Below, one piece after another: positions 1 to 9,349 of a stretch of 64,000 bases of DNA (position 1 is the stretch's first letter; each line of letters begins with the position of its first letter). The DNA is taken from the NCBI RefSeq assembly GCF_008973755.1, contig NZ_WBOM01000003.1, positions 434,001-498,000 on the forward strand, given 5' to 3'. The notes beneath the pieces were generated by a model. That model made no database searches, was not told the DNA's origin, and saw only the letters and a list, made by a program, of their open reading frames with translations. The translations under genes were made by a program, and so were the position numbers. This DNA comes from Nitrincola alkalilacustris. Lineage in GTDB: Bacteria; Pseudomonadota; Gammaproteobacteria; Pseudomonadales; Balneatricaceae.

Positions 1-58
1 CGTTGGTGATTGCCTCACGAAACAGCGGGTGATCATCAGCTATCAGTATCTTGTACAA
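1..58 (-). CDS. Response regulator, N-terminal fragment (runs off window start)
   Basis: The first 19 codons read on the minus strand from a TTG at 56-58 give L(M)YKILIADDHPLFREAITN. This is the classic start of a NarL/LuxR-type receiver domain, with the acidic pair DD that helps bind Mg2+. A CAGGAG ribosome binding site lies 8 bases upstream of the TTG, and the only nearby ATG upstream is closed by a stop after a few codons, so TTG is the likely start. The gene follows the DASS transporter on the same strand by 60 bases with no terminator between them. The output domain lies outside the window, so the LuxR-type assignment is an inference from the N-terminus. Confidence 0.75.
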   Translation of the reverse strand, partial: MYKILIADDHPLFREAITN

Positions 59-118
59 GTCTGGTGCTCCTGCTTATCTTTATTATTGCTGACAATTATA
101 CAGCATCTACAACCCTGG

Positions 119-1495
119 TCAGATCCAACCGAGGAGTTTCCACCAGAGATAATCCAGCGGCACCAGAAATAACAGGGTAATGGCGACCAGTGGAAAGGTG
201 AGCTTAAGCGTTGAGATCACCGACTCGCGTGCCAGCAGCATTGCGACTACCAGTGGCCCGGATTGATAAGGGAACAGAATAGTAGAAAACCCAATTACCT
301 GCGTCATCAGTACAGCCTCCAGGCTCCAGCCGGACTGCTGTGCGAGATCGCCGGCAATGGGTGTCAGTACTGCGGGCACACCAGGCAGCGTTGTGAGGAT
401 GCCGGTCAGGAAAGCGCTCAGAATCAGGGAGACGAAGTTGACGAAATCTCTGCCCGGTGCCAGTGGTAATACATTGATCAGCGCTTCGCCCAGCATGGCG
501 CCAAGCCCGGTGGCATTGATAATGGCGCCCAAACCCAGAATCGCCGAGATAAACAGAAGAATGCCCAGGTTTACCTGAGCGGCAAAGCTTTTGTTGTCGA
601 CAACGCCGACACGGGGCAGCAGCAGAAATACTGCTGCACTCAACCCCACCCATGCCGGGTTGATGCCATGAAATGAGTCTGTCATCCAGAAGAGCAGTGC
701 GGCAGACAGCACCATAATCAGCAGCTTCTGAGCGCTATTGAGAGCGCTGGGCAGGCTGACATCACTCGGGTGAGGCTTAACCTGATCAGGGAAAAAACGC
801 AGGATCAACCAGATCACCAGTGCCGCCTTCACCACACCGAGCAGAGGGAAGTGCAGCAGCAGGTAGGAGGTATAGTTGAAGCTGGTGCCATAAATGGTTT
901 CAGCAGCGCCGACCAGCACCATATTGGGAATGTTGGAGGGCAAAATGGCAAAGGTTGGCAGGTGACAACCAAAGGCTGCGGCCAGCGCAACGCCAGTACG
1001 CCCTTTGCTGCCGGATACGAGTTGGCATCGATCGGCCAGGGCCATGGCGATAGGTACCATCATCACGGCGCGACCGATAGAGGAGGGCATGAAAAAACCC
1101 AGTACCACGCAGGCGATGACGATACCGCTGATCAGCATCGGGTAGCTGTGCTCAAGGTTGCGTCCAAGCGTACCGGCGATGCGATCACCAAGGCCGGTAT
1201 CCTTGATGGCAGCGCCCAGCACCATGCCGGAGAAGATCAACCAGATCGCTGTCGATGTAAAGCCGGAGAACACAACAGATGCATCGGCGACATTAAACAA
1301 CATCGCCGCCAGAAAAAACAACAGGGCAGTCAGGTACTCCGGCAGCAACGCCGTTGCCCAGAGGGTGATGGCCATAATGACCAGACTCAGGGCAAGAGTT
1401 TGCTCCTGTGACAGCATGGCAGGTGGGAACAGCACCAGTACCAGGCACGCTAATGCCATTATGATGACCAGTAGAGGCTGTATCCTGAATGTCAT
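119..1495 (-). CDS. DASS (SLC13) family anion transporter
   Basis: A 458-residue, very hydrophobic inner-membrane protein with about 11-12 predicted membrane segments, the usual size for divalent anion:Na+ symporters that import dicarboxylates, citrate or sulfate-type anions. Family-like substrate-site segments are visible: MPSSIGRAVMMVPI in the first half, and LPSNIPNMVLVG, which resembles the SNT-type motif. The substrate cannot be read from the sequence. It precedes a response-regulator gene on the same strand, which might control carboxylate uptake (inference). The ATG at 1495 has a weak AAAGG-type site upstream. The mdlA/mdlB genes upstream are on the same strand with a 37-base gap. Confidence 0.8.
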   Translation of the reverse strand: MTFRIQPLLVIIMALACLVLVLFPPAMLSQEQTLALSLVIMAITLWATALLPEYLTALLFFLAAMLFNVADASVVFSGFTSTAIWLIFSGMVLGAAIKDTGLGDRIAGTLGRNLEHSYPMLISGIVIACVVLGFFMPSSIGRAVMMVPIAMALADRCQLVSGSKGRTGVALAAAFGCHLPTFAILPSNIPNMVLVGAAETIYGTSFNYTSYLLLHFPLLGVVKAALVIWLILRFFPDQVKPHPSDVSLPSALNSAQKLLIMVLSAALLFWMTDSFHGINPAWVGLSAAVFLLLPRVGVVDNKSFAAQVNLGILLFISAILGLGAIINATGLGAMLGEALINVLPLAPGRDFVNFVSLILSAFLTGILTTLPGVPAVLTPIAGDLAQQSGWSLEAVLMTQVIGFSTILFPYQSGPLVVAMLLARESVISTLKLTFPLVAITLLFLVPLDYLWWKLLGWI

Positions 1496-1532
1496 GACTA
1501 TACCTTTATCATCAAATATTTACAGACAACTA

Positions 1533-3323
1533 TTAATGCGCAGCCTTCTCGACTTTTTCTGCCTGCTTCTGTAGCCGATACATCTTCTGATAGCGTCCTT
1601 TCGGATGTGTCATCAACTCTTTGTGACTTCCCATCTCGACCAGTTCGCCCTGTGACAGCACCAGAATCTGATCTGCATCGCGAATGGTCGACAAGCGATG
1701 GGCTACAACGATCAAAGTCACCTCACCACGCAGGTCGTTAAGGGCACGCTGCACCACCTGCTCTGTTTCACTGTCGACATTGGCTGTAGCTTCATCCAGC
1801 AGCAGAATTCTGGGAGCGGCGGCCAGCGCTCTGGCAATGATCAACTGCTGTCGCTGTCCGGCAGAGAGGCGAGTGCCTCGTTCACCCAGATAGGTATCAT
1901 ATCCCTCGGGCATCGCTTCGATGAACCTGTCCAGATGCGCTTTTCGGGCTGCTGCTTCAATCTGCTCACGCGGGAGATGGCGGCCCATATCGATATTGTC
2001 ATGGATCGTCCCGGACATGATAAAGGGTTCTTGTGGAATAAACCCGATACCCAGTCGCAGGGCCTCATGCCCATATTCGGCCAGTGGGCGATCATCGATG
2101 CAGATCTTACCGCTCTGGGGTTGATAAAAGTTCAGAATCAGCTTCAGCAGTGTGCTCTTGCCACTGCCGGTATGGCCTGCAATCGCATAGAACTGTCCCG
2201 CCGGGATTGTGACCGACAGATTTTTTATGGCGGGTTTGTCTGCCTCAAAACTGAAATCAAGATTAGTCAATGCCAGTGAACCGTGATCAATGGCCAGTGA
2301 GCTGTCGGGATAGTGCTCCTGAGGTTCCTGCAGCAGCGTGTGGACTCGGCCACCAGCAACAATCGCCTGCTGGTACAGATTGAAGCGTTGAGTGATCTCG
2401 GCCAGTGGCTCGGTAAAACGTCCCAGATAGTTAATGAAGGCATAGAGCACGCCGATTTCGGCAACCCCCATTACAACCTGTGTGCCGAACAGATGCAGAA
2501 TACCCGCTATCACCAGCACGCTGATCAGGTCAATGGCAGGGCGCAACAGAGCAGCGCCAACCTTGACTGTGCGCATTCGAGCTTTGTAATAGTGGCCGTT
2601 CAGTTGTTCAAAACGTTCCGTGAAACGCTGTTGCTGATTCACGGCCTGGATCACATCCATCCCGGCAATCGATTCACTGATCTGAGCATTGATATCGGAT
2701 CTGAGCTGGCGAGTACGCGCGACGGCAGCACCACTGAGTCGCTGGTAGATATAGATAACTGCAATGATGGTTGGAATCAAAGTCAGGGCGATCAGCATCA
2801 ATTGCACATCCAGCAGAGCCATCGCGATGATGATGCCGATCAGGAGTATCACATTGCTCAACACCACCGATAAAAACTGCACATACAGATCCTTGATCGC
2901 TTCGGTGTCGTTGGTAATGCGGCTGACCAGCTGCCCGGTGATGGCATGATCAAAATAGCGCATCGGCACCTTGAGCACATGTGCAAACACGCGTTGTCGG
3001 ATATCCAGCACGGCGGCCAATGCCATATCGGTGAACTTCAGGGTCTGATGGTATCTCAACCAGGCCGCCAGCAGCTGACTGACCAGATACGCCACCAGAA
3101 GACCAGCCAGAGGCGCAACCGCAAAGTTGTTCTGCATCAGATAGTCATCAATGAAGATCTTCGCCAGAATCGGGCCAAGCACATCGGCTGCGGTTGCCAG
3201 TAGCAGGAATCCTACCGCCTTGAACAGTAACCTGCGGTCACGATGGATGTAGTCGAACAGCAGACGAAATGCCGAGTGACGACTGTCTTTGTCCAGAGTC
3301 GCTTCTGTTGTGGAGTCATGCAT
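1533..3323 (-). CDS. mdlB: ABC exporter half-transporter, MdlB type
   Basis: An inner-membrane half-transporter with a six-helix exporter domain (about residues 20-310) fused to an ABC ATPase. It shows Walker A GHTGSGKST, signature LSAGQRQQLIIARAL, Walker B ILLLDEATANVD and the switch histidine in VVAHRL. The signature reads LSAGQ instead of LSGGQ, which occurs in one partner of heterodimeric exporters. I chose the ATG at 3323 (MHDSTTEATL): it overlaps the end of mdlA by 8 bases, and the longer frame adds 17 unlikely residues. With MdlA it should form a heterodimeric multidrug- or lipid-type exporter. The substrate is unknown. Confidence 0.85.
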   Translation of the reverse strand: MHDSTTEATLDKDSRHSAFRLLFDYIHRDRRLLFKAVGFLLLATAADVLGPILAKIFIDDYLMQNNFAVAPLAGLLVAYLVSQLLAAWLRYHQTLKFTDMALAAVLDIRQRVFAHVLKVPMRYFDHAITGQLVSRITNDTEAIKDLYVQFLSVVLSNVILLIGIIIAMALLDVQLMLIALTLIPTIIAVIYIYQRLSGAAVARTRQLRSDINAQISESIAGMDVIQAVNQQQRFTERFEQLNGHYYKARMRTVKVGAALLRPAIDLISVLVIAGILHLFGTQVVMGVAEIGVLYAFINYLGRFTEPLAEITQRFNLYQQAIVAGGRVHTLLQEPQEHYPDSSLAIDHGSLALTNLDFSFEADKPAIKNLSVTIPAGQFYAIAGHTGSGKSTLLKLILNFYQPQSGKICIDDRPLAEYGHEALRLGIGFIPQEPFIMSGTIHDNIDMGRHLPREQIEAAARKAHLDRFIEAMPEGYDTYLGERGTRLSAGQRQQLIIARALAAAPRILLLDEATANVDSETEQVVQRALNDLRGEVTLIVVAHRLSTIRDADQILVLSQGELVEMGSHKELMTHPKGRYQKMYRLQKQAEKVEKAAH

Positions 3324-5088
3324 CCAGGGTTGCCTCCAGTTTCTGATACACCCACATTCTGGCGTACCAACCATCCTGCCTGATCAACTCGCTATGCGAC
3401 CCGCGCTCACTGACATGTCCCTGTGTCAGTACCAGAATCTCATCGGCGTGCTCCAGTGCAGACAGGCGGTGGCTTATGATGATGGCACTCGACTTTGATG
3501 TCGGGTTCTGGTCAGACTGATGGCGCTGACGCTGTTGCAGATGTGCGATAATCTGCTGCTCCGTTTCAACATCGACTGCCGACAGGGCATCGTCCAGAAT
3601 CAGCAGTGGCGCACCGCTGAGCAGTGCGCGTGCAATCGCCAGACGCTGGCGCTGTCCACCGGATAGCGTCATGCCTCGCTCACCGACAGGAGTTTCATAA
3701 CCCTGTTTGAAGCGCAGGATGTCCTCATGGATGGCGGCTGTTCTGGCGGCTGCTTCTATCTCCTCGCGGCTGGCATCGGGTCGGGCGAGGGCGATGTTGT
3801 CGGCAATACTCATGCTGAACAGAAAAGGCTCCTGAGGCACATAAGCAAAGCAGCGTCGCAGCTCCTGAAGGGGATAGGCTGACAAGGGCTGGTCTCCCAG
3901 CAGTAACTGATCTGTTTCGGCGCTTTCGCGATAGCGCATGATTAACTGAATCAGGGTCGTTTTGCCTGCACCTGTTGGCCCCGCGATGCCGAGTACCTGT
4001 CCTGATGGAAGGTTGAAGCTGATGTCATCCAGTGTGGCTTCATGACCACCGGGATAGGTGAAACTCAGCGCTCTGGCCTCCAGTGAAAGGTCGCTTACTG
4101 TCGCGGTACCCTGGTCAACTATTTCATCCGGCTTGATCAGCATCTCATCTACACGTTTGAAGGCGGCACTGCCGCGTTCAATGATATTGAGCAACCAGCC
4201 GAAGGCAAACATCGGCCAGATCAACTGACCGAGATAAAGTGTAAACGTGGTCAGCTCTCCAACCGTCAACTCGTTGCGCGCGATCAACCAGCCGCCACAC
4301 CCCAGCGTCAGCAGCACCGCCATGGTGAGGCAGATAAAGATCACCGGATCGTAGAGCGCTTCACTGCGTGCAACCTTGTAATTACTGCGTGCAGCACCCT
4401 CGGCCAACTGATTGAAGGTGGCAGACTCAGATGCCTCGAGTCCCATCGCCTTGACCAGTGCGATGCCCGATAGTGCCTCCTGAGTTTTGTCATTCAATGC
4501 AGAGAAACGCTCAAGCGCTTCACGAAACTGATGATGAATCGCATTGGATATTCGATAGAAAGCAATACCCATCAGAGGGAAGGGGAGCAGAGCCAGTGCC
4601 GCCAGACGCCAGTCGATCAGTGCGAACATCATCACCAGCACCAGTACAAAAGTGAGTAGCCCGTCAAAGCCCGACAACACGCCTTCACCTGCGGCCAGTT
4701 CAACCGCATCAATATCGTTGGTTGCACGGGCCATCAGGTCGCCAGTGTTATGGCTACTGAAAAAACGCTGGCCCTGATGAGTCAGGCGGATATAAAAGCG
4801 AGAGCGCAACAGGTTGCCAAGGCGGTAAGAGGTACCAAACAGAATCCAGCGCCAGGCCACACGCAGCAGATAAATAGTTACGCCCAGTACCAGCAGGAAA
4901 AAAAGTGTCTGGTAATGTTCGGCGGTCAGTCCGTTGCCGGTATGGTTCATCAAGGTATCGATGCTGCGGCCTATCAACCAGGGGATTGTCAGGCTCAGCA
5001 CCGCCACCAGTGTCAGCATTACCAGTGCAATCAGATAAGTGCGCCAGTTGTCTTTGAAAAACCAGGCGAGATGACGAAACAGTGCCAT
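3316..5088 (-). CDS. mdlA: ABC exporter half-transporter, MdlA type
   Basis: A 590-residue half-transporter with six membrane helices in the first 300 residues and a C-terminal ATPase. Walker A is GPTGAGKTT, the signature is canonical (LSGGQRQRLAIARAL), Walker B is LLILDDALSAVD and the switch histidine lies in IIISHRL. The Walker B region ends in D-D rather than D-E, so the catalytic glutamate is replaced. In heterodimeric exporters one of the two ATP sites is often degenerate, consistent with pairing with the overlapping mdlB. It is the first gene of the pair; the stop codon overlaps the mdlB start region, so translation is probably coupled. Confidence 0.85.
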   Translation of the reverse strand: MALFRHLAWFFKDNWRTYLIALVMLTLVAVLSLTIPWLIGRSIDTLMNHTGNGLTAEHYQTLFFLLVLGVTIYLLRVAWRWILFGTSYRLGNLLRSRFYIRLTHQGQRFFSSHNTGDLMARATNDIDAVELAAGEGVLSGFDGLLTFVLVLVMMFALIDWRLAALALLPFPLMGIAFYRISNAIHHQFREALERFSALNDKTQEALSGIALVKAMGLEASESATFNQLAEGAARSNYKVARSEALYDPVIFICLTMAVLLTLGCGGWLIARNELTVGELTTFTLYLGQLIWPMFAFGWLLNIIERGSAAFKRVDEMLIKPDEIVDQGTATVSDLSLEARALSFTYPGGHEATLDDISFNLPSGQVLGIAGPTGAGKTTLIQLIMRYRESAETDQLLLGDQPLSAYPLQELRRCFAYVPQEPFLFSMSIADNIALARPDASREEIEAAARTAAIHEDILRFKQGYETPVGERGMTLSGGQRQRLAIARALLSGAPLLILDDALSAVDVETEQQIIAHLQQRQRHQSDQNPTSKSSAIIISHRLSALEHADEILVLTQGHVSERGSHSELIRQDGWYARMWVYQKLEATLDA

Positions 5089-5277
5089 TGTGCATTCCAG
5101 TGCATATCAGCGAAGAGGCGATTATGCCTGCTGAGCAACCATCTGCCAATCTGACCCTTGCCATCTCCATGATGGACAAGTGTCAGATACATACTATAAG
5201 AAATACTAATGCAATAGCGTAAGTGATTGTAATGATGTTTGCCCCACCATTTTTCCGTGACTAGTATCGGTTGCAGG

Positions 5278-5293
5278 TGGTGGTGAAGTTGCA
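5278..5293 (+). promoter_or_regulatory. Possible sigma-54 (-24/-12) promoter for the TRAP operon
   Basis: The segment TGGTGGTGAAGTTGCA has GG at 5279-5280 and GC at 5291-5292 with the 10-base spacing required of -24/-12 promoters, and TTGCA matches the -12 box. The middle of the -24 box (TGGCAC in the consensus) is not conserved. It sits 62 bases before dctQ. Dicarboxylate TRAP operons are often sigma-54 dependent, but no sigma-54 activator is seen nearby, so this is a weak call. Confidence 0.25.
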
Positions 5294-5354
5294 CCATCTG
5301 GTCATGCACTTTTCAGGTGCTGACAACTACCAAAAAAAATAAAGGGACCGTGCA

Positions 5355-5861
5355 ATGCCACAAGTCATCAGGGCCTATGTGCGCTATGTGGATGCAGTTA
5401 ATCGGGCTGTTGGCCGGTTTGCCATGTGTCTGATTTTTGTCATGATGGGTATTCTTTTGTACTCGTCCATATCGAAGACGTTCTTCGTTCCCGCACTCTG
5501 GACCATGGAAATGGCCCAGTTCACGATGGTGGCTTACTACCTGCTGGGTGGCAGCTACTCCATGCAGATGGGTACTCATGTGCGAATGGATCTGCTTTAT
5601 GGCATGTGGTCGGATCGCACCAAAGCCTGGGTCGATTGTTTCACCATTTTTTTCCTGATTTTCTATCTCGGTGTTCTTCTCTACGGCGGTTTTAACAGTA
5701 CTGAGTATTCTCTTCAGTATGGTGAGCGCAGTAATTCAGCCTGGCGACCCTATCTGGGGCCAATCAAGATCATCGCCTGTATCGGCATCTTCCTCATGTT
5801 ACTGCAGGCGTTTGCCATGCTGTTTAAAGATATTGCCAAAATCAAAGGAGAAGAGCTCTGA
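5355..5861 (+). CDS. TRAP transporter small permease (DctQ type)
   Basis: A 168-residue membrane protein with four predicted helices, matching the DctQ family in length and layout, including the SYSMQMGTHVRMDLLY segment after helix 2 that is typical of the family. It is the small integral subunit of a tripartite ATP-independent periplasmic importer. An AAGGGA site precedes the ATG. Its stop overlaps the dctM start by one base (TGATG), and the binding-protein gene follows, so the three genes form one operon. The substrate is probably an organic acid, judged from the binding protein. Confidence 0.88.
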   Translation: MPQVIRAYVRYVDAVNRAVGRFAMCLIFVMMGILLYSSISKTFFVPALWTMEMAQFTMVAYYLLGGSYSMQMGTHVRMDLLYGMWSDRTKAWVDCFTIFFLIFYLGVLLYGGFNSTEYSLQYGERSNSAWRPYLGPIKIIACIGIFLMLLQAFAMLFKDIAKIKGEEL

Positions 5862-7180
5862 TGAGCTATGAAATGATCGCGTTGATGATGTTTGCCTCCA
5901 TGATGCTGATGCTCATGACGGGGCAGCGCGTATTTGCAGCCATTGGAATAGTTGGTGTAGTGGCCTCCATGGTGCTGTGGGGAACTGGCGGCTCGGAGAT
6001 CGCCTTCTCCGCCTCGATGAAGCTGATGGGCTGGTATCCACTACTTACTCTGCCTCTGTTTATCTATATGGGCTTCATGCTCTCTGAATCAGGTCTGGCC
6101 AACGATCTGTATGACATGTTTCATGTCTGGTTCGGCTCGTTGAAAGGGGGCCTGGCTGTGGGCACCATCGTGATGATGGTGGTGGTATCGGCGATGAACG
6201 GTTTAAGCGTCGCAGGTATGGCGATCGGTGCAACGATTGCACTGCCGGAGCTGTTGCGCCGTGGTTATGACAAGATCATGGTCACCGGGGTGATACAGGC
6301 GGGTAGCTCACTCGGGATTCTGGTACCACCAAGTGTTGTATTGGTGCTCTATGGAATGATTGCGCGTCAGCCGGTTGGACAGTTGTGGCTGGCCGGTGCA
6401 ATACCAGGCCTGATGATGGCGGGTATGTTTATCCTCTATATTGTGATCCGCTGCAGGCTGCAGCCATCACTCGGCCCGGCACTACCAGCCGATGAGCGCA
6501 ACATACCGATGCTGCAAAAACTCAAGCTGTTGCAGGCGGGGATCGTGCCCTTCGCTATATTCTTCTGCATGACAGGTTTGTTCCTGATGGGCTATACCAG
6601 CCTGGTTGAAAGCTCGGCCGTCGGCGCTGGGGCTGCTACTGTCGCTGCACTGGTCAAGCGCCGCCTCTCCTGGAAAGTGCTGGAAGCGACCGTGCGAAAA
6701 ACGCTGGGCGTGAGCTGCATGTTCATGTGGATCATTCTGGCAGCCATGTGCTTTGGTGCCGTATTCGATGGCTTGGGCGCCGTACGCGCCGTGCAGGGAC
6801 TCTTCCTCGATCAGTTGGGGCTTGGTCCCTGGCAGGTATTGATTCTGATGCAGCTCTCATTCCTGCTGATGGGCACCTTTCTGGATGATACGGCGATGCT
6901 GGTCATCGTTGCACCGCTCTATGTTCCGCTGGTGGCAGCACTTGGATTTGATCTGATCTGGTATGGCGTGCTCTACACCATCACCTGTCAGATCGCCTAT
7001 ATGACACCGCCATTTGGCTACAATCTTTTTCTGATGCGCGCGATGGCTCCTCCGGAAGTAGGGCTGATGGATATTTACCGCTCCATCATTCCGTTTGTGA
7101 TGATCATGGTGCTGGCGCTCGCGATGGTAATGATATTCCCGCAGATCGCACTGTGGCTGCCGAGTTTGCACTATGGTTAA
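5861..7180 (+). CDS. TRAP transporter large permease (DctM type)
   Basis: A 439-residue, about 12-helix protein of the DctM family, the ion-coupled transport subunit. The family-like segments LPLFIYMGFMLSESGL, GSSLGILVPPSVVLVLYG and MTPPFGYNLFLM are present. It is coupled to the preceding dctQ by a one-base overlap. A 175-base gap without an obvious terminator separates it from the substrate-binding protein gene, so the binding protein may be boosted by its own ribosome binding site or promoter. Confidence 0.9.
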   Translation: MSYEMIALMMFASMMLMLMTGQRVFAAIGIVGVVASMVLWGTGGSEIAFSASMKLMGWYPLLTLPLFIYMGFMLSESGLANDLYDMFHVWFGSLKGGLAVGTIVMMVVVSAMNGLSVAGMAIGATIALPELLRRGYDKIMVTGVIQAGSSLGILVPPSVVLVLYGMIARQPVGQLWLAGAIPGLMMAGMFILYIVIRCRLQPSLGPALPADERNIPMLQKLKLLQAGIVPFAIFFCMTGLFLMGYTSLVESSAVGAGAATVAALVKRRLSWKVLEATVRKTLGVSCMFMWIILAAMCFGAVFDGLGAVRAVQGLFLDQLGLGPWQVLILMQLSFLLMGTFLDDTAMLVIVAPLYVPLVAALGFDLIWYGVLYTITCQIAYMTPPFGYNLFLMRAMAPPEVGLMDIYRSIIPFVMIMVLALAMVMIFPQIALWLPSLHYG

Positions 7181-7355
7181 AAGCAGACATGTTTGAAAGC
7201 TGGCTGGTTAAAATCAGGCCTGTTTTGAAAGTAAAGACTGAGAAAAAACATAATGTCATGTAACCGTAAAAAAGCGAGGTATTCATCCTCACAGGAGGAT
7301 GGAAAATAAATCCGGTGGCCATCAAGCCACATCAATAAAAAAGGGATCCAGAACA

Positions 7356-8402
7356 ATGACTAGCAGACGCGACTTTTTAAAAAAAGCAGGTGTGGCCGGT
7401 GTGGCTGGTGCAACCTTGGGCGCTCCGGCGATTGTGCAGGCACAGCGCAAAATCCGCTGGCGCCTTCAGACCTATGCAGGGCCAGCTCTGGGCGAACATG
7501 TTATCAAACCCTCCATCGATGCTTTCAACAAAGCTGCCAATGGCGAGATGGAGATCGAACTTTATTATGCGGACCAGTTGGTGCCCACCAATGAGCTGTT
7601 CCGTGCGATGCAGCGCGGTACGATAGATGCTGTTCAGTCAGATGATGACTCCATTGCTGCGCCGGTCGATATCTCGGTATTCGGCGGCTACTTCCCCTTT
7701 GGGACCCGTTACAGTCTGGACGTGCCAGTGCTGTTCAACGACTGGGGCCTGAACGAGATCTGGGAAGAAGCCTATGGCGAGATTGATGGTGTCACCTGGC
7801 TCGGTGCCGGTGCCTGGGACCCATGCCACTTTGCGACTAAAGAGCCGATTCGCAGCCTGGAAGATCTTCGCGGTAAACGTATCTTCACCTTCCCGACGGC
7901 CGGGCGTTTCCTCAGCCGTTTTGGTGTGGTGCCAGTGAATCTGCCCTGGGAAGATATCGAAGTTGCGATGCAGACAGGTGAGCTGGACGGTATCGCCTGG
8001 TCCGGTATCACCGAGGACTACACCGTGGGTTGGGCAGATGTCACCAGCTACTTCCTCACCAACAACATCTCAGGAGCCTGGTGTGGCTCTTATTTTGCCA
8101 ACTCCAAAAAATGGGACGAGCTGCCGGATCATCTCAAGGAGCTGTTCAAACTCTGTATGGACAGTTCTCACTACTACCGCCAGCACTGGTATTGGGGTGG
8201 TGAAGCACGCCTGCGTACCGAAGGCACCAAGCTTGAGCTGACCAGTATCCCGGATGCTGAATGGGCAACAGTGGAAGCTGAAGCACTCAAGTTCTGGGAC
8301 GAGATTGCTGAGACCAGCCCACGCTGCGCTCGCGTGGTACAGATCTTCAAGGACTATAACGCCTTGATGGCTAAAGCAGGTCGCCCTTACCGCTACAGCT
8401 GA
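7356..8402 (+). CDS. TRAP substrate-binding protein (DctP/TakP type), Tat-exported
   Basis: The periplasmic solute receptor of the TRAP system. From the ATG at 7356 the protein starts MTSRRDFLKK followed by an alanine- and glycine-rich helix ending APAIVQA, a twin-arginine (Tat) signal peptide. The frame continues upstream to an ATG at 7299, but that ATG sits only one base after its AGGAGG, so the later start is preferred. The length, and the segments DLRGKRIFTFPTAGRF and HWYWGGEARLR, resemble TakP-type receptors for 2-oxo acids. The exact ligand is not known. Tat export implies folding, perhaps with a bound ligand or metal, before secretion. Confidence 0.88.
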   Translation: MTSRRDFLKKAGVAGVAGATLGAPAIVQAQRKIRWRLQTYAGPALGEHVIKPSIDAFNKAANGEMEIELYYADQLVPTNELFRAMQRGTIDAVQSDDDSIAAPVDISVFGGYFPFGTRYSLDVPVLFNDWGLNEIWEEAYGEIDGVTWLGAGAWDPCHFATKEPIRSLEDLRGKRIFTFPTAGRFLSRFGVVPVNLPWEDIEVAMQTGELDGIAWSGITEDYTVGWADVTSYFLTNNISGAWCGSYFANSKKWDELPDHLKELFKLCMDSSHYYRQHWYWGGEARLRTEGTKLELTSIPDAEWATVEAEALKFWDEIAETSPRCARVVQIFKDYNALMAKAGRPYRYS

Positions 8403-8513
8403 TCTCCCTCTGCCGCCAGCCGGGTGCTGCACTACTTTTGCTCGGCTGCGCGGCCTTTTCTCCCGCCTTTGACATGCTAGAATGGTTTTTTACTATTTCA
8501 TGGAGTGGTGTGG

Positions 8514-9119
8514 ATGTCCGTTCAGCAAGCCTATAGCCAGACATTGGCCTTGATAGATTCAGCCAACAGTGCCGACCCGAATCAAGCGATCGACAACGGC
8601 AACTCCCGTCCTAAAGAGCAGCTTTATGCCGAGCGCATGACCGATATGCTGCTGCGCTTCAAACCCGATGCCGATGAACTTCAGCATCTGGCAGCCAGGG
8701 CCCAGCATATTGAACGCTGGAAGACCCCCCGCAGCAATTACCCGATGGATAAACAGGGCTATATGCAGTGGCGAACCGGTCTCTATCGCTATCATGCCGA
8801 TCGTGTCGGCGAGCTGATGCTGCAAAGCGGCTACGATACTGAATCGATAGAGCGGGTAAAAAAAGCCGTTGGCAAAAAGGGGATCAAGGTTAACCCGGAT
8901 AGCCAACTGATAGAGGATATCGCCAGTCTGGTGTTTATAGAGCACTACATGTTCGATTTCGCACAGCAGCACCCGGAGTATGATGAAGCCAAATGGATCG
9001 GCATCATTCAGAAAACCTGGCGTAAAATGTCGGAACAGGGACAGGCTTTCGCACTCTCGGGCCAGCTCAAACTGCCTGAGCCGCTGGTGCCGGTTATTCA
9101 GAAAGCATTGGGAGTCTGA
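8514..9119 (+). CDS. DUF4202 family protein
   Basis: A soluble protein of 201 residues from the ATG at 8514, recognised as DUF4202 by the conserved blocks ERWKTPRSNYPMDKQGYMQWR and LVFIEHYMFDFAQQHPEYDEAKWIGIIQKTWRKMS. The His, Glu and Asp residues spaced through these blocks resemble an HD-like metal site, but the biochemical role of the family is not established to my knowledge. The frame is open back to a GTG at 8505; a TGGAG site 8 bases before the ATG favours the shorter start. It follows the TRAP operon by 111 bases and no functional link is evident. Confidence 0.75.
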   Translation: MSVQQAYSQTLALIDSANSADPNQAIDNGNSRPKEQLYAERMTDMLLRFKPDADELQHLAARAQHIERWKTPRSNYPMDKQGYMQWRTGLYRYHADRVGELMLQSGYDTESIERVKKAVGKKGIKVNPDSQLIEDIASLVFIEHYMFDFAQQHPEYDEAKWIGIIQKTWRKMSEQGQAFALSGQLKLPEPLVPVIQKALGV

Positions 9120-9197
9120 TGCTGCCTTCATAGGCCAGATTGGCTCTGACCTGTTGCTGTAGGCATTCCATTCCCTTGATTCAGGAGGAGATACAGC

Positions 9198-9344
9198 ATG
9201 GAAAAATTTACAGGCGGCTGTCTATGCGGGGATGTCAGAATTATCGCAACAGGGCAGCCATACCGGGTCGGTATTTGTCACTGTCTCGAATGCCGTAAGC
9301 ACCATGGTGCTCTGTTTCATGCCTCGACTCGCTTTGAGGAGTAG
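9198..9344 (+). pseudogene. Truncated GFA/CENP-V-family gene
   Basis: An ATG with a GGAGGAG site opens a 48-residue frame, MEKFTGGCLCGDVRIIATG...GICHCLECRKHHGALFHASTRFEE, then stops. This is the N-terminal third of the glutathione-dependent formaldehyde-activating (GFA) fold, including the first Cys-x-Cys and the C-H-C-x-x-C zinc ligands. Complete family members are roughly 120-150 residues and have a further zinc-site cysteine that is absent here. The similarity ends at RFEE, five bases before the next ATG, so the 3' part appears deleted. Its start signals are intact, so a short peptide may still be made. Confidence 0.7.
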
Positions 9345-9349
9345 TCGCC

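Noticed and set aside
1496-3300. Long antisense frames across mdlB, such as the plus-strand frame at 2313-2873
   Set aside because: The mdlB frame has full ABC-exporter motifs, while the antisense frame has low-complexity H/Q-rich content and no recognisable domain or start signal.
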